A DNA stretch of 64,000 nucleotides from positions 186,001 to 250,000 of the forward strand of contig NZ_JAHKRC010000002.1 of assembly GCF_019345465.1 (NCBI RefSeq), read 5' to 3'. Every line of letters starts with the position of its first letter. Position 1 is the stretch's first letter. Below the pieces are notes generated by a model. It was not told where the DNA came from. It saw only the letters and a list, made by a program, of their open reading frames with translations, and did not search any database. Source of the stretch: Pseudomonas sp. NKUCC02_KPG. Lineage in GTDB: Bacteria; Pseudomonadota; Gammaproteobacteria; Pseudomonadales; Pseudomonadaceae. The translations under genes were made by a program, and so were the position numbers. Shown here in pieces: positions 42,782 through 50,597 of this stretch.

Positions 42782-42992
42782 TATCGCAGATTTTGCTAAC
42801 GACCTGGTGCAGGAACGCATCGACCTGGCCCTGGCAGCGCGCAAAGCGCAGCCGGTGTTTGCGTCTTTCGAGTTTTGCGTGGACTGCGATTCATCAATTC
42901 CCCAGGCCCGCCGTTTGGCCGTCACCAGCTGCACGCGCTGTGCAGCCTGCCAACAACTGAATGAACAAATAGGTACCCGTTATGCTCGATGA
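42774..42992 (+). CDS. TraR/DksA-type C4 zinc-finger protein
   Basis: 72 residues from GTG, MADIADFANDLVQERIDLAL as read from the start codon. A coiled helix is followed by a four-cysteine finger: CVDC (about 43-46) and CTRCAAC (about 60-66). Phage and plasmid TraR-like proteins bind the RNA polymerase secondary channel and mimic DksA with ppGpp. It overlaps the previous gene by eight bases and the next by eleven. Confidence 0.8.
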   Translation: MADIADFANDLVQERIDLALAARKAQPVFASFEFCVDCDSSIPQARRLAVTSCTRCAACQQLNEQIGTRYAR

Positions 42993-45201
42993 CGTTCTCG
43001 GTCAATTCGCTGACCACGGCCTTGAGCCTGCGCAACCACTCACGTTCGGCAAGCTGACCCGCTGCAAGACCACGCAGGACAAGGGCAAAGAGAAAAACGG
43101 CTGGTATGTGATCCATGAGCATCGCACCGAGAAAAACGAGACTCTGATTTTCGGCAGCTTCGGTGACTGGCGTTCGGGCGACAGCAACAAGGTTAAGGTC
43201 AAATCTGGCCGTATGAGCCAGGAAGAGCGCGACGTGATGCGCGCTCGTCAGGAGGAAGGCAAGCGCCGCGCTGCTGAGATAGCCGCGAACGCCGCACGCC
43301 GTGCTGCCAATCGTGCATCTGGCCTGTTCAAGCGCATGCCGGAGAAGGGCCGTAGCGCTTACCTCGATCGCAAGCAGATCGTCGGCATGGGCGTGCGTTA
43401 CGCCCCGCGCTCCGGTGCTGTCTTGGTGCCGATGAGCAATGTGCGGGATCAGATCGTAGGGCTGCAGGTTATCTACCCGGAGAAACAGCAGGACACTGGC
43501 CGCGACAAGTCCTATTGGCCTTATGGCATGTCCAAGGAAGGCGCCTTTCACCTGATTGGCCCGCACCCTGAGCCGGGCGAACCGGTACTGGTCTGTGAAG
43601 GCTACGCCACCGGAGCAAGCCTGCATATGGCCACCTCTTTGACGGTGGCCATCGCGTTTGACGCGGGTAATTTGAGCGGGGTGGCCAAGGTCATGCGCGA
43701 GCGTTTCCCGGGCCGTGCCCTGATCGTTTGCCGCGACGATGACTGGAAGACCAAACGCCCTAATGGCGAGCCCTGGAACCCCGGCGAAGAGAAGGGCAGC
43801 AACGCTGCTTTGATCGTTGGCGGCCAAGTGGTAGGCCCAGTCTTTTCTGGCGAGCGTGAGATCAAGTGGACCGACTTCAACGACCTGCATTGTGCCGAAG
43901 GTTTGGACGCAGTCCGCCGCCAGGTGTTGTCGGTGGTCAGGCCGCCTGCTGCTGGTGGCTGGAAAGATCAACTTGCAAGGACAGAAAACGGCTCGCTGAT
44001 AGCCCACATGCAAAACGTCGAGCTGATTCTAGGTAACGATGAGCGCTGGGCCGGTGTCATTGGCTTTAGTTCTTTCAGCTCAAAGGTAATGAAACTGCGC
44101 GCAGCACCGTACGGAGGTAAAACGGGTGAGTGGGCTGATATCGACGACATGCTTGTTATGAAATGGCTTGCCCAGCAGTACAACCTGAGGGTCAAAGTCA
44201 GCAGTGTAATGGAGGCAGTCAGTGTTGTAGCTCATTACCACTCGTTTCATCCGGTACGTAAGTACTTGCGCGAATTGGTATGGGATCGCGTATCGCGGAT
44301 CGACTCTTGGCTGACCGATATCATGGGTGTGGAAGCCAGTGAGTACAGCTCGAAGGTTGGACGTCGTTGGCTTATCTCCGCCGTCGGGCGAGTGATGCAG
44401 CCAGGCTGCAAGGCTGACTCTGTGATGATTCTCGAGGGCGCTCAGGGGGCAGGTAAATCTACAGCGCTATCCATTTTGGGCGGCGATTGGTTCATGGACA
44501 CCCCTTTTTCCCTTGGTGACAAAGATGGGTTCCAAGCTATCCGTGGTAAATGGATTATCGAACTGGGCGAGCTTGATAGTTTTAACAAGGCTGAATCCAC
44601 AAAGGCCAAGCAGTTTTTTTCGGCCTCAACCGACACTTACCGCGAGAGCTATGGACGCAGAACGATGGACGTGCCACGCCAGTGTGTTTTCGCGGGCACC
44701 ACCAACCAGGACGAATATTTAAAGGATGCCACGGGAAACCGTCGTTACTGGCCGGTGGCCTGTACCAAGGTCGATCTTGCCCAGTTACGCGAAGTTCGCG
44801 ATCAGCTTTGGGCAGAAGCGATGGCGGGCTATACGGCTGGGGATCTCTGGTGGGTAGAGCGCGAAGAGGCACCATTATTTGCCGAGGCGCAGGAAGAACG
44901 TTTTGTTTGTGATGAGTGGGAAGGTCCCATTCTCAAGTGGCTTGAAGAGGCACAGATCGGTGAGCACGCAACAGGCAGCGATATCCTCGGCAGTGCGTTA
45001 AAGCTGGATCTTGGGCATTGGGGTAAGCCTGAGCAGATGCGCGTCGGCTCGATTATGCATCGTCTCGGTTGGCGTAAGCAGCGTGTGACAGCTCACCCAA
45101 AAAGCGGGGTGCGTGTGTGGGCGTACAAGAAACCAGAAGGCTGGGGAGGCTTTTCTTCTCTCGTGCGCGATCCGATCGAGGAGCCATGTTTCGATGATTA
45201 A
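42982..45201 (+). CDS. Toprim/VapE-type primase-helicase
   Basis: 739 residues. The first ~315 residues include a charged coiled region and a Toprim fold (GEPVLVCEGYATGASLHMAT; ALIVCRDDD). The C-terminal half is a VapE domain: Walker A LEGAQGAGKST (about 484-494), Walker B KWIIELGELDSF, then FSASTDTYRESYGRRTMDVP and FAGTTNQDEYLKDATGNRRY. This gives a fused primase and superfamily 3-like helicase able to start replication of the element. VapE proteins are also typical of phage satellites. Confidence 0.93.
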   Translation: MLDDVLGQFADHGLEPAQPLTFGKLTRCKTTQDKGKEKNGWYVIHEHRTEKNETLIFGSFGDWRSGDSNKVKVKSGRMSQEERDVMRARQEEGKRRAAEIAANAARRAANRASGLFKRMPEKGRSAYLDRKQIVGMGVRYAPRSGAVLVPMSNVRDQIVGLQVIYPEKQQDTGRDKSYWPYGMSKEGAFHLIGPHPEPGEPVLVCEGYATGASLHMATSLTVAIAFDAGNLSGVAKVMRERFPGRALIVCRDDDWKTKRPNGEPWNPGEEKGSNAALIVGGQVVGPVFSGEREIKWTDFNDLHCAEGLDAVRRQVLSVVRPPAAGGWKDQLARTENGSLIAHMQNVELILGNDERWAGVIGFSSFSSKVMKLRAAPYGGKTGEWADIDDMLVMKWLAQQYNLRVKVSSVMEAVSVVAHYHSFHPVRKYLRELVWDRVSRIDSWLTDIMGVEASEYSSKVGRRWLISAVGRVMQPGCKADSVMILEGAQGAGKSTALSILGGDWFMDTPFSLGDKDGFQAIRGKWIIELGELDSFNKAESTKAKQFFSASTDTYRESYGRRTMDVPRQCVFAGTTNQDEYLKDATGNRRYWPVACTKVDLAQLREVRDQLWAEAMAGYTAGDLWWVEREEAPLFAEAQEERFVCDEWEGPILKWLEEAQIGEHATGSDILGSALKLDLGHWGKPEQMRVGSIMHRLGWRKQRVTAHPKSGVRVWAYKKPEGWGGFSSLVRDPIEEPCFDD

Positions 45202-45550
45202 GCGAATCGATGAAATGCTGAAACTCTGGGCTCAGGATTTACATACACCGGTTCCGTGCGGTGCTGTAGGCGGCAACATGATTGCGATGCTAATGGAGTG
45301 TAAAGGCGAATTGATACGAGGGACCAGAGGCAGCCGAGTGCTGTTGGATGAATCGGTTGATATTGAGCTGATTGTGAACAAGCACCTGTCACCTGAGTTG
45401 TCCTTGATAGTCAGAGAGCACTATTGCAATCAGGACAGCTTCCTCTCGCAGAAAATGCAGCACTGCGGATGCAGCACGCCGACCTACTATCGGCGGCTGC
45501 ATGATGCTCACGTCTGCATTGAAGGCTTGCTGTTGGGTAGGGCTGCGTGA
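45194..45550 (+). CDS. late-regulator-like protein (Q-type antiterminator?)
   Basis: 118 residues from MIKRIDEMLKLWAQDLHTPV. The C-terminal part (LSPELSLIVREHYCNQDSFL then CGCSTPTYYRRLHDAHVCIE) resembles sigma region 4-like HTHs of phage late regulators. As in element 1, it is followed by non-coding DNA, a terminator (46019) and a holin gene. Overlaps the primase stop by eight bases. Function inferred from position and HTH. Confidence 0.55.
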   Translation: MIKRIDEMLKLWAQDLHTPVPCGAVGGNMIAMLMECKGELIRGTRGSRVLLDESVDIELIVNKHLSPELSLIVREHYCNQDSFLSQKMQHCGCSTPTYYRRLHDAHVCIEGLLLGRAA

Positions 45551-45576
45551 TGTTGCCCGTATTTATGGCCAATACT

Positions 45577-45840
45577 GTCCTACCGTCCAACCTTGCCCTT
45601 ATGAGGTTGGACAGCTACAGGCCACGTACTTACTGGGCTGTCCTACTGTCCAACCTTGTGGCGCACATTGCGCGTGTGAGCGTAGTGGGCGAGCGTTCGC
45701 GCCTGTGTCGCGCAGGCGTGTTTTAAGTTTTCTTTCTTCACGGGAGAAAAGAGTAAAAGAGGTAGGACGGTAGGACAGCCCTTTATTTTAGGCGTCTGTA
45801 GCTGTCCTACCTGACTCAAGAAGGTAGGACAGGTAGGACA
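45577..45840. repeat. cluster of GGTAGGAC-type repeats, possible origin
   Basis: The 264-bp stretch holds at least seven copies of GTCCTACC/GGTAGGAC or close variants. GTCCTACCGTCCAACCTT (45577-45594) and a one-mismatch copy (45640-45657) are direct repeats, with an inverted AGGTTGGACAG between. Further on are GGTAGGACGGTAGGAC (45761-45776), CTGTCCTACCT (45802-45812) and AGGTAGGACAGGTAGGAC (45822-45839); the last two form an 11-bp inverted repeat. Position after the primase-helicase suggests replication iterons, or a regulator-binding array. Confidence 0.6.
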
Positions 45841-46018
45841 GCGCACTAAAAGCTATAGCCGTGGTGATGTATTCACCGACATTCGCCAGACATTCCCCTT
45901 GTGTAACCCACTTATTCACCGATGGCATTAAAAGCGGCTTGCTGCCATGAGAATCCACCTGTAAAAAGTAGTCATCTTCGATAGGTGCGACCGCAGAGAG
46001 CGGCCGACACCCACCACT

Positions 46019-46046
46019 AAACCCGGCCATTGCGCCGGGTTTTTTG
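46019..46046 (+). terminator. terminator before the holin gene
   Basis: AACCCGGC pairs with GCCGGGTT around a short loop, followed by TTTTTT. It lies between the late-regulator-like gene and the holin, the same place as the tR'-like terminator of element 1. Confidence 0.85.
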
Positions 46047-46062
46047 CGTTTAGGGGCAGGCA

Positions 46063-46407
46063 ATGACAACAGAGCAACAAGCGTTAGCTGATATGCCGAT
46101 CTGGCTGGTGATTACACTGTCCTTGATCGGGGGTGTGTCGGGTGAGATGTGGCGAGCGGATAAGGATGGCGCCCGGGGTTGGTCACTGGTGCGGCGCTTG
46201 GCTTTACGGTCAGGTGCCTGCGTCGGCTGCGGGCTGTCCACGATGATGCTGCTGCATGCCAACGGCGTGTCGATCTGGGCAGCGTCGGCGGTGGGCTGCC
46301 TCACGGCGATGGCCGGGGCAGACGTTGCCATCGGCCTTTACGAGCGCTGGGCCGCCAAGCGCCTCGGGGTTTGTGAAAATCCACCCCGTTCGGACCAATC
46401 AGAATAA
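46063..46407 (+). CDS. holin, LydA-like family
   Basis: 114 residues: an N-terminal helix (MPIWLVITLSLIGGVSGEM), a charged loop (WRADKDGARGWSLVRR), then two hydrophobic segments (SGACVGCGLSTMMLLHANGV and AASAVGCLTAMAGADVAIGL). The pattern fits LydA/phage_holin_3-type holins of Pseudomonas phages. Element 2 has no endolysin left, so on its own the holin would only permeabilise the membrane. Confidence 0.75.
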   Translation: MTTEQQALADMPIWLVITLSLIGGVSGEMWRADKDGARGWSLVRRLALRSGACVGCGLSTMMLLHANGVSIWAASAVGCLTAMAGADVAIGLYERWAAKRLGVCENPPRSDQSE

Positions 46408-46567
46408 TTCTCGTCTCTCAAATTCTGCCGGGGACCCTGGGCATTTTCCACGGGTACGGGGCAGGAAACCCGCGGGAAAGCGTTAGCCGCAGGCTTGTCA
46501 GCTTATTGAAATTCAATCCATTGAAATTGAAAGGCTTGCATTGAAAAGCCGTTGAAAAGGAGGGCTT
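46408..46567 (+). other. candidate packaging (cos) region
   Basis: A 160-bp non-coding stretch directly before the small terminase gene. It has a GC-rich part with short symmetries (GGGGCAGG, CCCGCGGG) and then an AT-rich part with four to five ATTGAAA-like direct repeats between 46505 and 46555. Nu1-type terminases bind repeated sites beside cos in lambda, so this is the natural place for a packaging signal. Proposed, not demonstrated. Confidence 0.4.
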
Positions 46568-47176
46568 GTGACAGACCCCATTTTTCTGTCGAAGAGCGCT
46601 TTTGCGGCCTACATCGGTAAGGCGCCTAGCTACATAACCTGGCTCAGAAAGAACAATCAACTGGTCCTGTCGTCGGATGAAAGACAGGTCAATGTTGAAG
46701 AGACCATCGCACTGATCCGTGAAACCGCCGACCCCACTAAAGCCGCCGTCGCGGCTCGGCATCAAGAGGCCCGAGTGCAGCGCGATGTGATCAGCCAGTT
46801 ATCCCCGCTGATCGAATCCACGCCGAACATGGCTGCGCCGCAGCCCGCCATCGGCACTACTGGCAAGCAACCTGACTTCCAAAAAGCTCGTGCCCACCGC
46901 GAGTACTACCTGGCGCAGTTGGCCGAGGCTGAATTCCACAAGGTTCAGGGTTCACAGGTCGAGCTGGAGGCAGTCAAAACCGGTGCCTTCAACGCGGGGC
47001 GCCTGCTGCGCGATCAGTTGCTGGGCATGCCCCCGCAACTGGCGCCGGAGTTGGCCGCCATGACTGACCCTTGGGAAATCGAGCGCCGTCTGACCGATGC
47101 CATCCGCGCCTCGCTGGAAGATGCCGAGCGCATGTCTTCGGCTGACCTTATTCACGCCCTCAACAACAAGAGCTAA
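46568..47176 (+). CDS. terminase small subunit, Nu1-like
   Basis: 202 residues from GTG with a strong AAAAGGAGG. N-terminal winged HTH: FLSKSAFAAYIGKAPSYITW and LRKNNQLVLS. The second half (KARAHREYYLAQLAEAEFHK then VKTGAFNAGRLLRDQLLGMP) is the coiled oligomerisation region typical of Nu1-like proteins. A different terminase type from element 1 (P27), showing that the ancestral phage of element 2 was not a sibling of element 1. Confidence 0.85.
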   Translation: MTDPIFLSKSAFAAYIGKAPSYITWLRKNNQLVLSSDERQVNVEETIALIRETADPTKAAVAARHQEARVQRDVISQLSPLIESTPNMAAPQPAIGTTGKQPDFQKARAHREYYLAQLAEAEFHKVQGSQVELEAVKTGAFNAGRLLRDQLLGMPPQLAPELAAMTDPWEIERRLTDAIRASLEDAERMSSADLIHALNNKS

Positions 47177-47179
47177 CCC

Positions 47180-47623
47180 ATGCACACGGAAACCCCGAAC
47201 GGTGCAGAGGTGTACCGCGAGGCGTATTTCCGTGGGCTGCGGCCTGACCCGTCACTGTGGGTCGACCAATGGGCCGACGAGTACATGCGTATCCCGCGTG
47301 ACACCGGCGCCGCCGAGCCCGGCCAATACCGCACCTCGCGTACGCCCTATGCCCGCGAGCCCATGCGCTGCCTGTCACCGGCTCACCCCTGCACGGGGCC
47401 ACTGGCCATGCCACCGAAAGTTGAGCCGGTGCTCAAAGTCGAACCGCCAAAGATCGATCAGAAAATCGACATCAATGCACCGCTTCAAATCACCGTGAAA
47501 GGCGATGTCAAAGACCCGGCCGCACTGGCCCGGGAACTCCAACCGCACCTGCAGCGGCAGATGGAACAAATCGGCCAGCAGATGTCGAGCCGTAACTTAT
47601 ATGACGCCCCGCATGTGGGGTAA
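47180..47623 (+). pseudogene. fusion: terminase large subunit N-terminus / tape measure C-terminus
   Basis: 147 residues. The first ~70 (EVYREAYFRGLRPDPSLWVD, QWADEYMRIPRDTGAAEPGQ, YRTSRTPYAREPMRCLSPA) read like the start of a GpA-type terminase large subunit, ending before the Walker A region. The last ~70 (KIDINAPLQITVKGDVKDPA, ALARELQPHLQRQMEQIG, YDAPHV) read like the end of a tape measure protein. The in-frame joint is near 47390-47410. Explained by a deletion that removed the head and most tail genes; packaging ATPase activity is impossible. Confidence 0.75.
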
Positions 47624-47632
47624 GGAGCGTAC

Positions 47633-48490
47633 ATGGCCTATATGGCGCAGCTGCAGTCAGGGTTGAGCTACCTGACAGCCGCAGGCGAAACCGGACGCCG
47701 TAGCCTTGACGGTATGCTTGGCCCGGTCAATGGCGCCATCAACGAGATCACCGGTGCCGCCAATGGACTGGACGATCTACCCTTTATCAGCGCTGAGACG
47801 GGAGCCAAGGCTCAGCGCCTGATACGCGGGATCAGTGCGGCCCAGTCCAAGGTCGGGACGGTGGTGACCACCTACAACAAGGCCACACGGGCGGCGTCGC
47901 TCATTGAAGAACGCCTAGGCGTGCTCCAAGAACAAGTGGGCAGGGCCGCTACGGCGATCAATAACATTGCAGGCAACATCAGCCCGTCGCTGGCCAACAT
48001 TATTCCGACCGGAGCTTTTGGGACGGACACCACCCCGGCCGCCGAAGCGGTAAAACCGTTCCCGCACCTGCTGATCATCCAGCCGCTCAAACCGCAATCC
48101 CAAACCGAGCGCACCAATCTGGCCAATGCCAACTCCGCACAAATTTTGGCGGAGCAGGGCAAACGACTCGCCCTGGAGCAATGGCTGGCAGCCAGCGACC
48201 AAGCCCATTACAGAGCCCTTACTGATGAAAAAACTAAACAGGCACGCCTGCGTGATCGCCTTGCTACTGCTGACCTGCGGTTGTCAGTCCAACTCGACGC
48301 CGCCGCAATTGGTTGTGACGCAGTGCAGGCCACCACCAGCCCCGGCGGCGTGGTTTATGGCGCCCGTAGAGCCCAACTTGACTCAGCGCATGCTCAACGA
48401 ATTATCGGAATCACCGGCGACGGCGATCAAGGACTGATCGCGCTTCAGGCCTGTCAGGCTTACGTCAAAGAGATCTCTGCGCTGAAGTGA
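47633..48490 (+). pseudogene. fusion: tail-protein N-terminus / Rz i-spanin C-terminus
   Basis: 285 residues with a good ribosome-binding site (AAGGAG). Residues 1 to about 160 look like a phage tail protein that follows the tape measure (ETGRRSLDGMLGPVNGAINE, FPHLLIIQPLKPQ). From about 165 (ANSAQILAEQGKRLALEQWL, then RLATADLRLSVQLDAAAIGC and ITGDGDQGLIALQACQAYV) it is the C-terminal part of an Rz-type lysis protein lacking its membrane anchor. The joint near 48110 marks a second deletion, which also removed the endolysin and fibres. Confidence 0.7.
48225..48437 (+). CDS. Rz1-like o-spanin nested in the Rz remnant
   Basis: 70 residues in a different frame inside the Rz portion. MKKLNRHACVIALLLLTCGC is a lipoprotein signal, followed by QSNSTPPQLVVTQCRPPPAP, the proline-rich part typical of Rz1. 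It appears intact although its partner has lost its anchor, so the pair cannot work as a normal spanin. It helps confirm that the overlapping frame is an Rz gene. Confidence 0.75.
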   Translation: MKKLNRHACVIALLLLTCGCQSNSTPPQLVVTQCRPPPAPAAWFMAPVEPNLTQRMLNELSESPATAIKD

Positions 48491-49095
48491 GGGCTGTCAT
48501 GTGCTGGCAGGGTATCGTTTTCAAGCCACGCCATACCGTTCGTTTTTTTGTATTTGAAAAGTAAGTAGTGCTCGTACTCACTAAAAATAAAGGGCGTGTT
48601 TCCAGAGGTGAAACCGGATATCGACTCGCTCCATTTTTCAGATGATTCCCAGGCTTTAAGCCCTTTGGAATTACACCAAGAAAGCGTAACGACGTACATG
48701 GGTGGTGGCGTTTCTAGATTCCAGCGCTCGCGGCAGTATGACGGTATCTTATGATCAATTAGCCGACGCATTCCTCCGTTGGTGCCATGTACTCGCTCAA
48801 CTTGACTGTTCAGAGATTCTATTAAATAGGTTGTATTGGAGTGGAATGTTGTTTTTCCTTCTACAAGCAAAATCCCTTCTGGTGAAACGATCAATAAATC
48901 AATTCGTCCATTGTCGATCATGACTTCATAAAATGCTGTTGCTTCTTTCCAAGTCTCAGCTGCTGCGCTTGCAAACCGAGCGAGTATGTTCATCTCATGC
49001 GGGGCAGAATTTTCGTTATACCAGTCTATAACTGTGTTGTGTCTCCATGCTGTAGTTAGCTTTTCTGCAGTTTTGTCGATAATAGTACGAATCAT
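48460..49095 (-). CDS. PD-(D/E)XK-like nuclease-fold protein
   Basis: 211 residues. GRIDLLIVSPEGILLVEGKT has the Asp...Glu-x-Lys spacing of the PD-(D/E)XK nuclease core, preceded by a helix that could hold a further acidic residue (ATAFYEVMIDN). The remainder is alpha/beta with several aromatic residues. It is the first cargo gene after the lysis remnants, reversed and overlapping the Rz 3' end by 31 bp. A defence or DNA-processing role is possible; family not recognised. Confidence 0.6.
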   Translation of the reverse strand: MIRTIIDKTAEKLTTAWRHNTVIDWYNENSAPHEMNILARFASAAAETWKEATAFYEVMIDNGRIDLLIVSPEGILLVEGKTTFHSNTTYLIESLNSQVERVHGTNGGMRRLIDHKIPSYCRERWNLETPPPMYVVTLSWCNSKGLKAWESSEKWSESISGFTSGNTPFIFSEYEHYLLFKYKKTNGMAWLENDTLPAHDSPHFSAEISLT

Positions 49096-49325
49096 TTTTT
49101 ACCCTTTGGTTAAACCTGGCAGAAGGATGGGAGTACACGATTTCAGCTAGCGCAATGAGTAATCTCGGACTGGGAGGAAAGGGAGAAAGGTCCTAAAGTA
49201 TCCGAATATCTATGTGTGCAGCAAAGATAGGGCAAAACGCCATCTCCAGATAGTCTCGGTAGACCCAGCATTACAGGTGTGCTGGCACACCTAAATGAAG
49301 CGGACAATTCTGTAATTTTTCACGG

Positions 49326-50018
49326 TTATGACTTCAGCGGTCTGATCAACTCAGGCCCTTGGTTTTTCACATTGCCCACAGCTTTGCCAACTGGGTACCA
49401 CTCAAAGTCCTCTGTTGGCTGGCAACAGTTCAACGCCAACTCTTCAGCTACCTTTCGATCGAGATGGCTCCCCATCCACTCTCGCGCACGCTCGGGTGAG
49501 AACACCATGGGCCGTCGATCATGAATGTCGACCATCCCCTGATCACTGGCAGCAGTGACAATCACAAACCCATCCCCTTCATGAGGCTCCAGTCCTGGGT
49601 GTACCTCGGCCAGCGCCGCGAAGAATATTGGCGCCTGACTTTTCAGTCGAATGAAGTAGGGCTGTTTCATCTTCGGATCATCCGGATTCTTGACCCACTC
49701 ATACCATCCGTCAGCCATGACCAAGGCCCGGCATTTGGGCCAGAGTTGCTTGAAAAAATTTCCGGTTGTGACTGTTTCCACTCTGGCATTGATCGGGTCA
49801 GCGCGTTTTCCCTTGGCCCAGAACGGCGCCCAGCCCCAGTGGACGGGATCAATCCGCAGCCCCTCATCTCCGCCGTGAAGAATACTGACGTGCGTGCCAG
49901 GTGCGACGTTGTAGCGACCTATGGGTTGATTGTCATACCCGCTCACGACAATCCGGTCAGGCGCCAACACCTCAAGATAATCAGACATACCCTGATACTG
50001 TACAAATCGACCGCACAT
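49326..50018 (-). CDS. HMCES/YedK-type SRAP protein (abasic-site DNA crosslinker)
   Basis: 230 residues starting MCGRFVQ, where Cys2 becomes the N-terminal catalytic nucleophile after Met removal. SRAP family motifs follow: RYNVAPGTHVSIL, HWGWAPFWAKG, INARVETV, RALVMADGWYEWV and the closing IHDRRPMVFSPE. These proteins bond covalently to abasic sites in ssDNA to protect them. Divergent from umuDC with a LexA box between, so it is probably SOS-induced with them. Start chosen by the family N-terminus and AGAGG. Confidence 0.93.
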   Translation of the reverse strand: MCGRFVQYQGMSDYLEVLAPDRIVVSGYDNQPIGRYNVAPGTHVSILHGGDEGLRIDPVHWGWAPFWAKGKRADPINARVETVTTGNFFKQLWPKCRALVMADGWYEWVKNPDDPKMKQPYFIRLKSQAPIFFAALAEVHPGLEPHEGDGFVIVTAASDQGMVDIHDRRPMVFSPERAREWMGSHLDRKVAEELALNCCQPTEDFEWYPVGKAVGNVKNQGPELIRPLKS

Positions 50019-50133
50019 CGTGGTGACCTCTTGCAAAGGGGGCCTGAACGAAGCGTAGCTTGAAGTGCTCAAGGCTTCCCTCTCGTCGAAAATTCCTAAA
50101 GGCGAATTGACCTGAATCACGCTCTGCAGTTAA

Positions 50134-50149
50134 CTGTATATACATACAG
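50134..50149 (+). promoter_or_regulatory. LexA (SOS) box
   Basis: CTGTATATACATACAG is a near-ideal CTG-N10-CAG LexA operator, 20 bp before the umuD start and 116 bp before the SRAP gene start. It should put both transcripts under SOS control. Confidence 0.92.
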
Positions 50150-50168
50150 TTAAATTAAGGCGTGCGTC

Positions 50169-50597
50169 ATGAGCTTCACTTCTCTGGGTCCAATTGTAGA
50201 AGGAGGCATTCGCCTGCCTCTTTGCTCTTTCAAGGTTCCAGCCGGATTTCCGTCACCTGCAGCAGACCATATCGAGAAGCAAATCTCGTTAGACCAGGTG
50301 CTGAACATCCGTGCTCCGCACGTTTACTTGGTCTCAATTGATGGCGATAGCATGCAGGGCGCCGGGATCTTTTCCGGGGATCTGGCTGTTGTCGACCGTT
50401 CAATCGAACCAGTCCATGGCAATGTCGTAGTAGCGCTGCTCAACAACGATCCGATTTGCAAACGTCTGTGCATGCGAGAAAAGATGGTCATTCTCCAGTC
50501 TGAAAACTCGAAATACCCAGACCGGCATGTGCTGGAAGGCGACGATCTTTCCATTTGGGGAGTGATCACTCACACAGTACGCAGCCATGGCAATTAA
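50169..50597 (+). CDS. umuD: UmuD-like (RulA-like) SOS mutagenesis protein
   Basis: 142 residues. The Ala25-Gly26 cleavage site ([14 protein letters not shown]), nucleophile Ser61 ([12 protein letters not shown]) and Lys98 (DPICKRL) are present. RecA-stimulated self-cleavage should give the active form that joins UmuC as DNA polymerase V. Ten bases overlap umuC. The pair resembles the rulAB cassettes on Pseudomonas plasmids and elements. Confidence 0.95.
   Translation: MSFTSLGPIVEGGIRLPLCSFKVPAGFPSPAADHIEKQISLDQVLNIRAPHVYLVSIDGDSMQGAGIFSGDLAVVDRSIEPVHGNVVVALLNNDPICKRLCMREKMVILQSENSKYPDRHVLEGDDLSIWGVITHTVRSHGN

Noticed and set aside
42922..44013. 363-residue reverse ORF antisense to the primase-helicase
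   Set aside because: It is fully antisense to a gene with clear Toprim motifs, has no ribosome-binding site, and is an expected mirror frame in GC-rich DNA.
45577..45840. CRISPR array
   Set aside because: Units are short (8-18 bp), occur in both orientations, and have irregular spacing with no uniform spacers or cas genes nearby.
50169..50597. UmuD-like protein as the missing repressor of element 2
   Set aside because: It lacks any DNA-binding domain and is paired with umuC under a LexA box, so it is a mutagenesis protein.
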